From positions 27,243 to 91,242 of the forward strand of contig CAWIHA010000031.1 of assembly GCA_963835855.1 (NCBI GenBank): a DNA stretch of 64,000 nucleotides, read 5' to 3'. Made by a program: the position numbers and the translations under genes. Positions within the stretch are counted from its first letter, which is position 1. Every line of letters starts with the position of its first letter. Source of the stretch: CAWIHA01 sp963835855 (lineage in GTDB: Bacteria; Acidobacteriota; Terriglobia; Bryobacterales; Bryobacteraceae). Positions 51,439-61,091 of this stretch are shown here, piece by piece. Under the pieces are notes generated by a model. The model saw only the letters and a program-made list of their open reading frames with translations. It was not told the origin of the DNA and searched no databases.

Positions 51439-52368
51439 TTACATGACGGCCTGCGTACCGTCTATTTTTTGCCCCCTCAGCAGGTAGCCGAACCGTGAAA
51501 AGCGATACCCGATATCGCGGAATCGCAGCAGCGCCAGAATGGCCTGGCCCAATGCGGCGAACACCACCCCGAGCCGCAGCTTGAGCCCAGCCAGAAATCC
51601 GAAGTGCTTTCCAGCATACACAGCCGCGCCCAGCGCCCAATCGGCCGAAAGCAGCGCGCGGGCATCGGCGGGCAGGGACGCGAGGAAATCGCTGTCGTCG
51701 TGCCGCACGGCGCGCGTCGCCGGAAGCAAGTAAATCTTCTTCGCCGCGCGGCGGATCTGCGCCGCGACCTCCGCGCCGGCCCAGGACTGGGCGTAGCGCT
51801 CGTCGATGTAGCGGAGTCCTCTCAAGAAGTAGCTCCGAACCAGCAAAGCCGCCAGGCTTGGAAAATCCACCGCGATCTTTTCCTGGGTCAGATCCGGAGC
51901 GGGCGCCGGAAGATACTCGCCCGCGTGCGCGACCGAGGCGATTGTGCCGGAGCTGGGCAGCCGGTACAGTTGCGGCACAGGTTCGCCATCGGGCGCGGCC
52001 AGCAACGGGCAGACGCCGGCGGCGCCGGGCTCGGCTTCCAATCCCGCGGCGAGGGATGCAATGGTTTTGGGCAGCACCTCGACGAGCGGATCGAGGAAGA
52101 GGAAAAAATCCGCCTTGGCCGTGCGCATGCCGATGTTGACCGCTTTGGTGAACCCGAAGTTGCGTGGCAGCCGCAGAAACGTCGTATTCGGGAACTCCGC
52201 GTCGAGACCCGGGCTTTCGTCCCGCGAACCATTATCGATCACCAGGATTTCGATCGCGTCGCGGCCGGCGGACAGCTCGATGGATGCCAGGCACCTGCGG
52301 AGCGCCTCGGCGCGGTTATAGGACACGATCAGCACCGAGACGCGTGGCGCAATTTGAGCCTCTCCCAT
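51439..52368 (-). CDS. Glycosyltransferase family 2 protein
   Basis: A 309-residue GT-A type sugar transferase. It begins 'VSVLIVSYNRAEALRRCLAS' (about 10-29), then the nucleotide-binding 'ILVIDNGSRDES' and 'LPRNFGFTKAVNIGM'. The metal-binding DxD position reads 'FFLFLDPLVEVL', an unusual form where rhamnosyltransferase-like members have N-P-D. The C-terminus is hydrophobic ('LGVVFAALGQAILALL'), a likely membrane association. The donor and acceptor are unknown. A TATCAT box lies upstream at 52379-52384 (minus). Confidence 0.85.
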   Translation of the reverse strand: MGEAQIAPRVSVLIVSYNRAEALRRCLASIELSAGRDAIEILVIDNGSRDESPGLDAEFPNTTFLRLPRNFGFTKAVNIGMRTAKADFFLFLDPLVEVLPKTIASLAAGLEAEPGAAGVCPLLAAPDGEPVPQLYRLPSSGTIASVAHAGEYLPAPAPDLTQEKIAVDFPSLAALLVRSYFLRGLRYIDERYAQSWAGAEVAAQIRRAAKKIYLLPATRAVRHDDSDFLASLPADARALLSADWALGAAVYAGKHFGFLAGLKLRLGVVFAALGQAILALLRFRDIGYRFSRFGYLLRGQKIDGTQAVM

Positions 52369-52692
52369 CCGAATTGCAATGATACCGCACGCACGACCCG
52401 CGCCAGCCGCAAAGGATCGGGTGTCCTCCCGAAAGAAGATCGCCGCGCATGACGGGCGCTGGCCACTACTGGCGTCGAGGGCCTGAGAATTCGATGAGGG
52501 GCGCGCAACTAACTTCTGGGTGGCTTACAGATCCGGTGCGCCGGCGAAAAACCGTTCTCAATACGATCACGGCGTTTTCGGCGTGGCATCGCCCTGGTTT
52601 GCAGCCTGTCAGTCAGTAGCCAAGCATTCCTGCGTTCTTGATTGCCGGGAAGCTCGGCCGGACATATGATCATTGCACCGTAAGGAGGCGTG
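52369..52692. other. 324-base gap between divergent genes
   Basis: It holds the upstream regions of the glycosyltransferase (minus) and the zinc-ribbon membrane protein (plus). TATGAT near 52666 could be the -10 of the latter. No ORF of note or RNA gene was seen. Confidence 0.4.
52379..52384 (-). promoter_or_regulatory. Possible -10 box TATCAT for the glycosyltransferase
   Basis: On the minus strand TATCAT lies 10-16 bases before the ATG at 52368. This would leave a very short leader. No clear -35 is present. Confidence 0.2.
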
Positions 52693-53409
52693 ATGTCCAA
52701 ATTCTTCTTCTACCCAGTTCTCGAAGCTCTCAGCGATGGGAGAGTCATTCGGAAGTCGGTAGCGATAACGCTCGAAGCGCTGGGCGTCCTATCAGTTCTG
52801 GGCGGAGTTTACCTGCTCATCGAGATGCTGAAAACCGCGTTCCAATTGCCAGCCGAGGGGACAATCGGTGGGCTCCTGTTTGCGATCATCTTTCTCGCAA
52901 CGATCCTGTCCATCGGACAGATTTTTTGGTACCGGGCGGGCTCCACTCGCGAGATCAAAGATTCCCAGTTCACCGTGATTCCGATTGTGTCGACCCTTTT
53001 CCGAACTGCCGGCGAGGTCTACGCGACTCTTTCGGCGGGAGTTGCGGCCGGTGGGTGCCTGTTCATCTGGTTTGCCGGAACCAGTCCATTCGGGCTACTG
53101 CGGGAACTCGGGGGCATCCTCCCGTCCGCTTCTGCCGAGACGACTTTCACGGGCGGGGTTTTGTTTCTCCTGTCGCTGAGCGTCGTGTCGTTTTTCGTGC
53201 TGACTCTTTCCTATTTCCTCGCAGAATCCAGTGTGGTGCTGGTCGATGTCGCTCGGCACGTTCGATTGCTCGTTCGTCAAGGAGAAGTCGCGTTGGGCAC
53301 GGCAGCTCCTTCTCGTTGCCCGGCCTGCGCTGCCGAACTGAATCCGGGGAGCCGGTTTTGCGCGAGGTGCGGCATCCAAGTCGCGATCGGAGCCGCCGCG
53401 GGCCGGTGA
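52693..53409 (+). CDS. Membrane protein with C-terminal zinc ribbon
   Basis: A 238-residue protein with four membrane helices (about 23-45, 58-78, 108-130, 150-175) and a C-terminal zinc ribbon formed by 'CPACAAEL' and 'CARCGIQ' (about 215-232). The membrane part is uncharacterised. The combination is found in many hypothetical regulators or scaffold proteins. AAGGAGG is followed by four bases and the ATG, giving a strong translation signal. No neighbouring gene suggests a role. Confidence 0.75.
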   Translation: MSKFFFYPVLEALSDGRVIRKSVAITLEALGVLSVLGGVYLLIEMLKTAFQLPAEGTIGGLLFAIIFLATILSIGQIFWYRAGSTREIKDSQFTVIPIVSTLFRTAGEVYATLSAGVAAGGCLFIWFAGTSPFGLLRELGGILPSASAETTFTGGVLFLLSLSVVSFFVLTLSYFLAESSVVLVDVARHVRLLVRQGEVALGTAAPSRCPACAAELNPGSRFCARCGIQVAIGAAAGR

Positions 53410-53570
53410 TACAAGACTCCTTGAGACCAGTGCACTTTCCGGCCCAAAAAATTCACGAGCCGCGGCTTGGGACTACGGATATAGCTTGGTTTTGATCTGG
53501 GACGAACAACCTCGCTGCGAAAACAGTTAGGATGAGAATTCGCTGTAATTCCTGATTCGCTTGAGGAGTG

Positions 53571-54128
53571 ATGAAGCCCCAACGCGTTTGCCCTTGGTGG
53601 TGTGGCTATCTGCTGGCCAGTCCGCTGCGGCGCATCTTTTACGGCCAAGCCAGCCTTGTGGCGCCGTATGTTCAGGAGGGCATGACGGTGATCGAGCCGG
53701 GACCGGGCATGGGCTTTTTCACTCTGGAGCTGGCCCGCCTGGTCGGGCCCTCGGGCCGGGTGATAGCCCTGGATATCCAGCCCAGGATGCTCAAAGTTCT
53801 TAGGCGCCGGGCGGCCAAGGCCGGCCTTGCTGAACGTATAGACGCCCGCTTAGCACAGCCGGACTCTGTGGGGCTGGCTGATAGGGACAGAGCGGATTTT
53901 GCGCTGGCCTTCTTCGTAGTGCATGAGGCACCCTCAGCAAGTTCCTTCTTCAGCGAGGCAGCCCAAGCCTTGAAACCGGGTGGCTGCCTCCTGCTAGCCG
54001 AACCCGCCGGGCACGTGAAGCCTGCCCAGTTCGAGGAGGAACTGAAAGCCGCAGCCCAGGCCACCCTCAGTTTAGTGGACCGCCCATCCATCCGCCGCAG
54101 CCACGCTGCCCTTCTGAAAAAGGGTTGA
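53571..54128 (+). CDS. Class I SAM-dependent methyltransferase
   Basis: A 185-residue methyltransferase of the Methyltransf_11/31 type. The N-terminal 'CPWWCGYLLASPLRR' is followed by motif I 'VIEPGPGMGFFTLELA' (about 40-55), 'VIALDIQPRMLKVL' and post-motif 'ALKPGGCLLLAEPAGHV'. The substrate is unreadable. 'EPGPGMGFFT' and the N-terminal cysteines resemble a group of small methyltransferases found near redox and metal genes. The ATG at 53571 is preceded by GAGGAG. The downstream neighbour is convergent. Confidence 0.8.
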   Translation: MKPQRVCPWWCGYLLASPLRRIFYGQASLVAPYVQEGMTVIEPGPGMGFFTLELARLVGPSGRVIALDIQPRMLKVLRRRAAKAGLAERIDARLAQPDSVGLADRDRADFALAFFVVHEAPSASSFFSEAAQALKPGGCLLLAEPAGHVKPAQFEEELKAAAQATLSLVDRPSIRRSHAALLKKG

Positions 54129-54178
54129 GGCGCAGCCAGCTAGGCCGGCTTGCACATCCGGCTTCACGCCTTCCGCGC

Positions 54179-56600
54179 TTACCTGCGCAGCACGCTGTTC
54201 CCGGGGTCGAGCAGAACCTTGCCCGGCGCCTGCGACAGCACGACTGTGAATGAAGCGGGCTCGCTTGAAGTTCTCACCCAGTGGACGATCGGCTTGCCGC
54301 CGGCCATTTCGATCTCCACCGGCACGTAAGTGGTGAAATCGTCGTCAACGTCAGTTTGGGTTATCGTGCCGCTCACGCGCACTGACGGCGCTGCGCCGCG
54401 CGTCGAGTAATGCAGCTTGAGCTTGGGGATGCCCGTCGCGTAGACCCACTGGTCGAAGAAGCTCTCCAGTTGTGGGTCGGGCGATTTTGGCGGTAGCCAA
54501 CCGGCTACAAACTGGCGGAATTGATCGTTGCTCAACGAACGGCGCTGGTAGCGCTTCGACAACTGCCCGAGCATCGCCAGAAACCGCTCATCGCCCAGGC
54601 GCCGCCGCAGCATGTGGATGATCCACGAGCCTTTTTCGTAAGTAATCGTGCGGTAGGCTTCCGGGTTTTTCGAATTGATCAGCCTCGTGCCCCAGATGAT
54701 CGGCCCCATCGAATCCATAGTCCGGCCATCCGCGTCCTTCGCGAGCAGATTCAATCTGTAATCATTGAAAACCGAATCAAGGGCGCGCGCGCCCTTGCGC
54801 TTCTCCAGGTACAGCAACGCGGAATAATTCGCGAGCGCTTCCATAATCCAGCTGTCGTCGTCGCTGGCGGAGGTCACAACGTTCCCCCACCACTGATGCG
54901 CGGTCTCGTGCGCGTACATAATCTCGGAGTAGAGTGTCTCCAGATATGCGCTGTGCAACTCTGGGGGCCGTTGCTTCGGGTCCAGGTAGGCGAGCGTCGA
55001 GAGGTAAATCAGCCCGGGGAATCCCTGGCCGAACGTGCCGGGGATCGGCGTGACCGTTAAGTGATTGAGCGCCGGCGGGCCGAAATAGGACGACATGAAC
55101 TCCAGTGCACCAGCCACATCGAGCGCGATTTGCTCGAGCCGGGCTGCTGGCTTGATGCCGGAGTTGTCGCTAAGCGCCGTGTCAAGGTCCACCGTCCAAC
55201 GCGGCGCCTCGGGCTGGCCCGCCCTGGAAGGCGGTGGAAGCACAACGGCCGCCAGCCGCTTTTGCGCAAGCGCGGTTTCCACATGCCGGTTCGCGTAAAC
55301 CTCGACGGTATAACCGCCCCGCGACGTCATCTCCCGTTCATACCGGCCCAGGTTGAAGCCCACCATGCGCACCGGCGAATCGGTCCGATGCCGCGTAATG
55401 CACCAATCGCCCTCGGTTTTCTCCTCCACGGTCTCGCCGGTCGCCACGAGGTCGAGCTCCTTGGGGCGGCGGAAGCTCAGTTCGTACCGCGCAAACTGGG
55501 GCCCGCAGGTCGGATACCACGACCCGCGCGCTCCGATGAAATAGACACCATTGCCGGCGTCGGTAACGACATTACCGTCGTGCCAAAACGCGATCTTGTA
55601 CTCGCGGCCGGAGTCGAGTGGCGTGGACGGAATAACCAGGAAGTTCTCGTTGAACGTCTCCCCGTATCAGGCTCGATCGGGTCGATTCCGGCTGGAAGAC
55701 CTCGGCGGGAAGGCCATCAATGCGCGCTTCGGTAACACGCATCTGGGGGGAGATGTCGAAAGCCAGCGCGCGTCGGCCGTCCGCGCCGGGAACGATCGTC
55801 GCCTCAGTCACTACGCGCATGTGTAGGTTGGACTCGAGTGTCGCACCGATGCGGTAGTTGCTCACCGTGGCATCTGGCGGAGGCGCCCGGCGCACACCGT
55901 TTTGGAAGGCGCGCGCCTCGAACCGCGTCCAGACATCGAAATACGTCTCCTGCGGCCGGGTGACAACCTGCCCGACAGTGATCTGTTCGGGCGAGCGCGG
56001 GTCGTAGATCACATCGAAGCTGCCGAATTTGGTCCCTGCCAACGCGCCATAAAAGAATCCGTATGCCGAGCGCGCGTCCGAGAGCAGATCCTTCAGGACG
56101 TGCACCTGGAAGCTCGACATCAAATTCCGGACAGCCGGAGCCCAGGTTTGGGCCAGCGATGCACCTTTCTCAGAAGACTTGCGTGGGGGGGCGCCTCGGG
56201 CAATCTGCTTCATGAGTTCGGCGTAGGTCTCGTCCGTGAAGATAAGCGCCGCCGAGGTGAAGTGCTCGTTCAGGTTGGGAGTGTGTGCGAAGAAGGCGAG
56301 CGACATCCGCTCGGAGCGCTGCCGGGGAAGCACGAGCATCTCAGCGTCTCCGGCCTTTATGTCCGCGCTGAAAACGGCCGAGAGCCGCACCCCATCCACC
56401 GGCTGGCCGAAGATGAGATAGCCATCGGTGAAATACAACTTGATATCGCCGCGGGAGAGCCGCAGGTCCCGCACGCGGTAACATTCCCCGGGATCGAGAC
56501 CAGTCTCAAGAACGCGGCTGGCCAGTTCCCGGGGGGATTCAGCCAGCGCGGGGAGGATTGCCGAGAGCAAGAGAGCCAGTACTGCCGCTCGCTCGATCAC
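54179..56600 (-). pseudogene. M1-family metallopeptidase with a frameshift
   Basis: An exported zinc aminopeptidase-like gene split in two frames. The N-terminal part (from ATG 56600; signal peptide 'LALLLSAILPALAE') runs to about 55660. After the shift the reading continues 'ETFNENFLVIPST' and goes on to the M1 catalytic part with 'HETAHQWWGN' (HExxH) and the third zinc ligand Glu in 'SWIMEALANYSALL', 18 residues later. The frames meet at CCCC, plus strand 55660-55663. Removing one base gives one 806-residue chain, consistent with M1 peptidases. All catalytic residues are intact, so decay would be very recent, or the base is a consensus error. Confidence 0.82.
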
Positions 56601-56843
56601 CCCTCCAGTCTACGCCGATGGGAAATCAACGGTTTGATCGCGCCGCGCTGGTTCGATTGCCGGCCGGCTGAGCCTCCGGAAACACTCGGGCACGAAACCA
56701 ATTGGACGATCCGCGAGCTTGTGAACCTGCGCCGGCGCCAGGCAAACAGCAAGGAATACGCCGAGCGTACCGCGCATCGTCTTACAGCGCGAGGAACACT
56801 ATGATGGCATGAAGCGGGCTGCAAGTGGCGATGAGAAACGCGG

Positions 56844-58613
56844 TTATGAGGCGGCCAGCGTGTCCTCGCCAAACCCTTGCTGCGCGTACACCTGGAGTCT
56901 CAGCTCTGGCTGGCCCGGCAGGGGTTCGCCGGAATACCGAATCTCGTAGCAATCGAGCAGGCTCAAATAGATTCTCTCGCACGAGGCGCGAATGCTCTCC
57001 AAATCCTCCTGCAGAAAGGCGCCGCCGGTGGCATGAGATACCTCAGCCAAAAACCGGAGCGCTGAGCGCGGCGGGGCGGGCGGTGCGATGGCGTGAATTG
57101 CCACCGAGGCCAATCGCGCCTGTTTAATCAGCGCCTGCCAGGATGCCGCCTGCACCTCATCCGGTTTCGTTTCGCTCATGCCGTCATCCACAATGATGAG
57201 ATGACGGTTGCCGGGTGCGCTCCCGACCGATCTCAGCAATACCTCGGCCGCATCGAAAGTGCCCGAACGGATATAGGCGGGGTGCAAAGCGTCTTTTTTC
57301 ACCGCCTCCTCATCGGCGGTCAGCATGCAGATCGCTTTTCGCTGCGGGTCTGCGTCTTTCGGCTCACCGGTCGCGGGCGCAGGCGCCGCGGCCTCCGCCG
57401 TGCGCGTTCCAGCTTCGGTCAGATACCGGGTCACGGCCCAGCGGTCGGCCTTGCGTTTCAACGCCAGGCAGGCCTGGATCGATTCCTCGATCCTTTCGTC
57501 GGTGGCTGCGGGCGGCATGTGCCTGCACGGGAAGACGATGCCGATTGCCAGCGCTTCGGGCGGCTGAATTTTCTGCACGCTGTAATCGGCCACCATGCGT
57601 GAGCTCTCCCACAGGACCATCCGGGTCGCCGGCAATGCGGGAATCGCATCGCCGCTTTGCTGCGCGACAACAGCGTGCACGATGCGCGTGCCGTCCGGCA
57701 GCAGCTTGACCCGGCAGAGATAAACCCGCAACCGGGGCGCTTCCGCAGCAGACGACGCGGCGCGTTTGATCCGCGCGATGGCATCGAACACGCAACGCCG
57801 GGTGGTGCTGTTCGTCTCGCGGACCATCAGGCCAAGCGTCGGTAGGAACCGCGGGTCGCCCGTTTCTTTCATCACCCATGCCGCGGAAGCGCGGAAAAGC
57901 GGATCGACGTGTGCGGCCATCTGCAAGATGCGAGGAATCGAGGCGCTTTCGCCCAGCCGGTGCAATCCGAGCAGCGCGTTGCCGACCACACGATTATTGG
58001 GATCATTGGCGGCCTCCCAGAACACCGTGCGCGCGGATGCCGAATCCACACCCCAGAGCGACTCTACTACGTTGGCACGCACGCGCGGGTCCGGCTCGCT
58101 CAGAAGCTTCTCCACCCACTGCGCGTTCTTGTTCGTGCGGCCCAGGAGCAGCGCTGCCTTCGACCGCAACCGCGGATCGGGGTGCCGAAGCACCTGGATC
58201 AGCATCGGCAGGATCCGTGTGCCGTCGGAGATCGCCGCCAAAATCGCGAGTATCCGTTCGGCCACATCGCCATCGATTTTCGCGATTTCAGAAATGCCCC
58301 CGCTCGAGAACCGCCGCGCGAGCTTGGTATCCAGCAAAGGGTCACTCTCCATGAGGGCGCGCGCCATCCTGATCTCCTCCTCAAGGCTCAGCAGGGTCGG
58401 GTCGCAGAGTGGCAGCAATCCGTTCGCGACGAGCAGTTCACTCACGAACTGCGCGCCGGGAGTATCCGCGGTTGGTGTAACCAGGGGGACGGCCGCCGCA
58501 CAGAACGCGCAGATGTCCATGGCGAGCAGGTCGCGAATCTGCTTCCGCACCGGACCAGGATTCTCGGGAAAGGCCGCAACCAACTCGGGCAACCGCTCCT
58601 GTGCCATCGACAT
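56844..58613 (-). CDS. HEAT-repeat / VWFA-like domain protein
   Basis: A 589-residue protein. The N-terminal part (about 30-110) is of unknown type, with a Cys-containing 'DICAFCAAAVPLV'. HEAT-type helical repeats follow (about 120-265; 'RHPDPRLRSKAALLLGRTN', 'PDPRVRANVVESLWGVD'). The C-terminal half (about 290-585) includes a VWFA-like fold of the kind abundant in Acidobacteria, with the degenerate metal site 'IIVDDGMSET' and a C-terminal 'LLDCYEIRYSG'. The start is uncertain: ATG at 58613 or 58607, neither with a good ribosome site. The protein lacks an obvious signal peptide. Confidence 0.65.
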   Translation of the reverse strand: MSMAQERLPELVAAFPENPGPVRKQIRDLLAMDICAFCAAAVPLVTPTADTPGAQFVSELLVANGLLPLCDPTLLSLEEEIRMARALMESDPLLDTKLARRFSSGGISEIAKIDGDVAERILAILAAISDGTRILPMLIQVLRHPDPRLRSKAALLLGRTNKNAQWVEKLLSEPDPRVRANVVESLWGVDSASARTVFWEAANDPNNRVVGNALLGLHRLGESASIPRILQMAAHVDPLFRASAAWVMKETGDPRFLPTLGLMVRETNSTTRRCVFDAIARIKRAASSAAEAPRLRVYLCRVKLLPDGTRIVHAVVAQQSGDAIPALPATRMVLWESSRMVADYSVQKIQPPEALAIGIVFPCRHMPPAATDERIEESIQACLALKRKADRWAVTRYLTEAGTRTAEAAAPAPATGEPKDADPQRKAICMLTADEEAVKKDALHPAYIRSGTFDAAEVLLRSVGSAPGNRHLIIVDDGMSETKPDEVQAASWQALIKQARLASVAIHAIAPPAPPRSALRFLAEVSHATGGAFLQEDLESIRASCERIYLSLLDCYEIRYSGEPLPGQPELRLQVYAQQGFGEDTLAAS

Positions 58614-58714
58614 TCCGCGTGAGGCGGGCACGGGCAACTACCCCTTTTTAGAAATCGTCGGGAAACAGGAAACCTTTAGGCGTCAAGCGGTTGGATTCGG
58701 AGAAAGCGGCACAC

Positions 58715-59488
58715 TCAGCCCCACAAGCGGCCCCACCAACGAGATGCGGCCGGCTCTGGCGTCGGCTCCTCCGGCAACGGATCACCGTACAGCACCGCAC
58801 CCGGATTGGCGACAAACAGCCGTTGGGCTCGCGCATCGCCAAACCGTTGGGCGATGTGCTCGTAGGCTTGGTCGAGCCTGGGTGTGCGTTCCTGGGGATC
58901 ATGCGCATCGCTCGCGACGAAATGCACCAGGCCGCGCTTCATTAACTCACCGCAGAAGTTACGCGCTTCCGGCCCGAAGCGGCCCAGTAAAGATTGTGCG
59001 GTCACTTGGATGAGACAGCCATTGTCCACCCACGCCCTCAGGCGGCCGGGGTCGCGCTGTAGCAGGAAGTTCCGTTCGGGGTGTGTGATGATCGGGGTCA
59101 GGCCGGAATCGCGCAGGCGCGAAAAAACTTCCTGGATTGACTTGATGATCACCACGTCGGAGAATTCCACCAGCAGGTAGTTCTTGTGATTGATCGCGTA
59201 TTTGGAGGGATTCGCCAGAGCATCCTGGATATTGCCGAAAGACAAATGAAAATCGCACCCGTAGTACAGCCGCACCGCCGCACCCGACGCCGCAGCCAAT
59301 TCGGCCAGCTTTTCTTCCGTACGCCGCGGGTCGAAGGTGAATTCAAAACTGGCGTGGGGTGTCGCAACCAGGTCCGTCGTTCCGGCCTGGGCCGCGATGC
59401 GAATCATTTCGACGCTCTCAGCCAGTGTCTTGGCGCCGTCATCCAATCCGGAAAGGATATGGCTGTGCAGGTCGACCATCGCGGCCAT
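58715..59488 (-). CDS. CpsB/YwqE-type PHP tyrosine phosphatase
   Basis: A 257-residue metal-dependent phosphatase of the PHP fold. Metal ligands are in 'VDLHSHILSGLDDG' (about 5-18), 'ATPHASF', 'GCDFHLS', 'ITHPERNF' and 'VASDAHDP'. CpsB/YwqE enzymes dephosphorylate bacterial tyrosine kinases that control capsule and exopolysaccharide chain length. No BY-kinase is in the window, but a glycosyltransferase lies 6 kb away. The ATG at 59488 has GGAAG nearby; an ATG three codons later is possible. Confidence 0.88.
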   Translation of the reverse strand: MAAMVDLHSHILSGLDDGAKTLAESVEMIRIAAQAGTTDLVATPHASFEFTFDPRRTEEKLAELAAASGAAVRLYYGCDFHLSFGNIQDALANPSKYAINHKNYLLVEFSDVVIIKSIQEVFSRLRDSGLTPIITHPERNFLLQRDPGRLRAWVDNGCLIQVTAQSLLGRFGPEARNFCGELMKRGLVHFVASDAHDPQERTPRLDQAYEHIAQRFGDARAQRLFVANPGAVLYGDPLPEEPTPEPAASRWWGRLWG

Positions 59489-59554
59489 CAGCCATCGCTT
59501 CCGCGCCTGCGCCCGCTCAGCGGCTTCGCAGGGCTGGGAACCGACGGCCGGTCG

Positions 59555-60058
59555 TCAAATGAACATTTCTTCGTCGTGCGTGGCTTGCGCGACCGTGGTC
59601 CGGTTCCCTCCGGTCAGAATCGACAGGGCGGCCCGGATGCCCAGGGTAAGGGCGTTCAGTTGTTTTAGGGGCTTTAGGATCCCGTTTTGCAAAAGGGTGG
59701 TGGTTTCCTGGAAGCGGCTTACCGTATCATCCAGAACCATCTCAATGCGATCCATCTGCGCGCGCGTCCGGGCCGCCGCTTCTCCCAACACCTCATCCAC
59801 CCGAGCCACCTGCTGGCGGCTCAGGTCCAGCAAGTCGTTAGCCCTGGCCGAAATCTCCCGGACGTCCGCCCGCACTTCCTGGAGGAGCTGCCGCCCGGTT
59901 TCCGTCACCGGCTCGACCTTGCTGACCAGCGACGTGACCTGCTTCCTCATGGCGCGGGAGTTAAGGGCCATCGTAAACAGCAGCACGGTCTGGATGACAA
60001 TCGAAACCGCCCCCACCAGAATCGCGGCCCACATGACGTTCATCAAAGTGTTTGACAT
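59555..60058 (-). CDS. DUF948-like membrane-anchored coiled-coil protein
   Basis: A 167-residue protein. An N-terminal membrane helix (about 8-30, 'MWAAILVGAVSIVIQTVLLF') is followed by a long coiled coil of repeated Val/Leu and Arg/Glu residues (about 36-130) and a short C-terminal tail. The layout resembles the DUF948/YtxG family of envelope-stress proteins. It is followed downstream by CpsB-type phosphatase and preceded by a YtxH protein, a pairing (YtxG-YtxH) known from Bacillus stress operons. Confidence 0.75.
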   Translation of the reverse strand: MSNTLMNVMWAAILVGAVSIVIQTVLLFTMALNSRAMRKQVTSLVSKVEPVTETGRQLLQEVRADVREISARANDLLDLSRQQVARVDEVLGEAAARTRAQMDRIEMVLDDTVSRFQETTTLLQNGILKPLKQLNALTLGIRAALSILTGGNRTTVAQATHDEEMFI

Positions 60059-60085
60059 GAAAGGGTGATCGCGATCTGCGGGAGA

Positions 60086-60397
60086 TTACGACTCGGTCTC
60101 GTTCTCCGGGGTCCGGCCCGCCACCGCCTCGCGGTAGGCTTGTTTGCCGGCCTCTACCGCCGCCGCCAGGTGGTCCCGCTGGCGGGTAACCTTGGTTTTG
60201 CCGCGCTCCACCAGGTCTTCGGCCTGCTCTCGAAGCTCCTCTCCGCGCCGGCGCAGGTAATCCTTTCCCTCATCGGCTTTTGTGCGGAGGAACTCGCGGG
60301 TCTCCTCACCGGATTTCGGCGCGAACAGCACGCCGACCGCCAGGCCGAGGCCCAAGCCAAACGCAAAATACGAGAACTTGCTGCTTTCTTCCGCCAT
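60086..60397 (-). CDS. YtxH-domain protein
   Basis: A 103-residue protein with an N-terminal membrane helix (about 9-26, 'FAFGLGLGLAVGVLFAP') followed by the YtxH motif 'KSGEETREFLRTKADEGKDY' and a charged coiled coil. The family is linked to general stress in Bacillus, but the function is unknown. The ATG has a strong AGGAGGGAG ribosome site. It precedes the DUF948-like gene by 27 bases, so the two are likely one transcript. Confidence 0.85.
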   Translation of the reverse strand: MAEESSKFSYFAFGLGLGLAVGVLFAPKSGEETREFLRTKADEGKDYLRRRGEELREQAEDLVERGKTKVTRQRDHLAAAVEAGKQAYREAVAGRTPENETES

Positions 60398-60512
60398 CTT
60401 GCTCCCTCCTATGGTGTCATACGCACTTGCATACTAACATACTAGCTGAGAAGCGAATTGAGCGCCATCGAAAATCCGGCCAGTTTCTCCGGAATTCCCC
60501 GGGCGGCGAGCC

Positions 60513-61091
60513 GTGCCTGAACGCCCACGCCGGCGGCTGGATGCGGACGCCCTCTGGGAGTATGCCCTGCGGGCGCTGAGCGGACGCGCGCATTCGATCG
60601 GCGAATTGCGCGAAAAGCTGCTGCGCCGCGCCGCCCGCGCCGAGGATGTCAAACCGCTGCTCGCGCGTCTCAAGGAATCCGGCCTACTCAACGATCGGCA
60701 GTTTGCGGAGTCTTTTTCACACTCCCGTCTTGAAAACCAGGGGTTTGGCAAGTTCCGCGTGCTGCGCGATCTGCGCCGTCGCCGGGTCGCGCCAGCGGTC
60801 GCCGAGCGGGCCGTAGCCGGAGCGTATGGTGATGCGGACGAAGTCCGGCTGGTCGAGGATTTCCTCCGCCGCAAGTACCGCAATGTGCCGCTCTCCGCGC
60901 ATCTGGCCGAGCCGAAGCACCTTGCAGCCGCCTATCGGAAATTACGGCTGGCCGGCTTTAGCCCGGCGAGCGTTCTCGGCGTGCTGAAGCGGTTCGCGCG
61001 GGAGCCGGAATTGCTCGATTCGCTCCAATCGGAGGACGAAGCCCCGGAGGACGAAACTCGCGAGCACGGCTCAAAGGACCCGCTCGATTAG
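60513..61091 (+). CDS. recX: RecA-regulating protein RecX
   Basis: A 192-residue helical protein with the RecX three-helix repeats: 'ALRALSGRAHSIGELREKLL' (about 18-37), 'LLARLKESGLLNDRQFAES' and 'FLRRKY' followed by a third repeat. RecX caps and inhibits RecA filaments. No recA is in the window. The start is a GTG at 60513 with only a weak ribosome site. The C-terminal tail ('EDEAPEDETREHG') is acidic, and its end overlaps the convergent Mut7-C gene by 21 bases. Confidence 0.8.
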   Translation: MPERPRRRLDADALWEYALRALSGRAHSIGELREKLLRRAARAEDVKPLLARLKESGLLNDRQFAESFSHSRLENQGFGKFRVLRDLRRRRVAPAVAERAVAGAYGDADEVRLVEDFLRRKYRNVPLSAHLAEPKHLAAAYRKLRLAGFSPASVLGVLKRFAREPELLDSLQSEDEAPEDETREHGSKDPLD

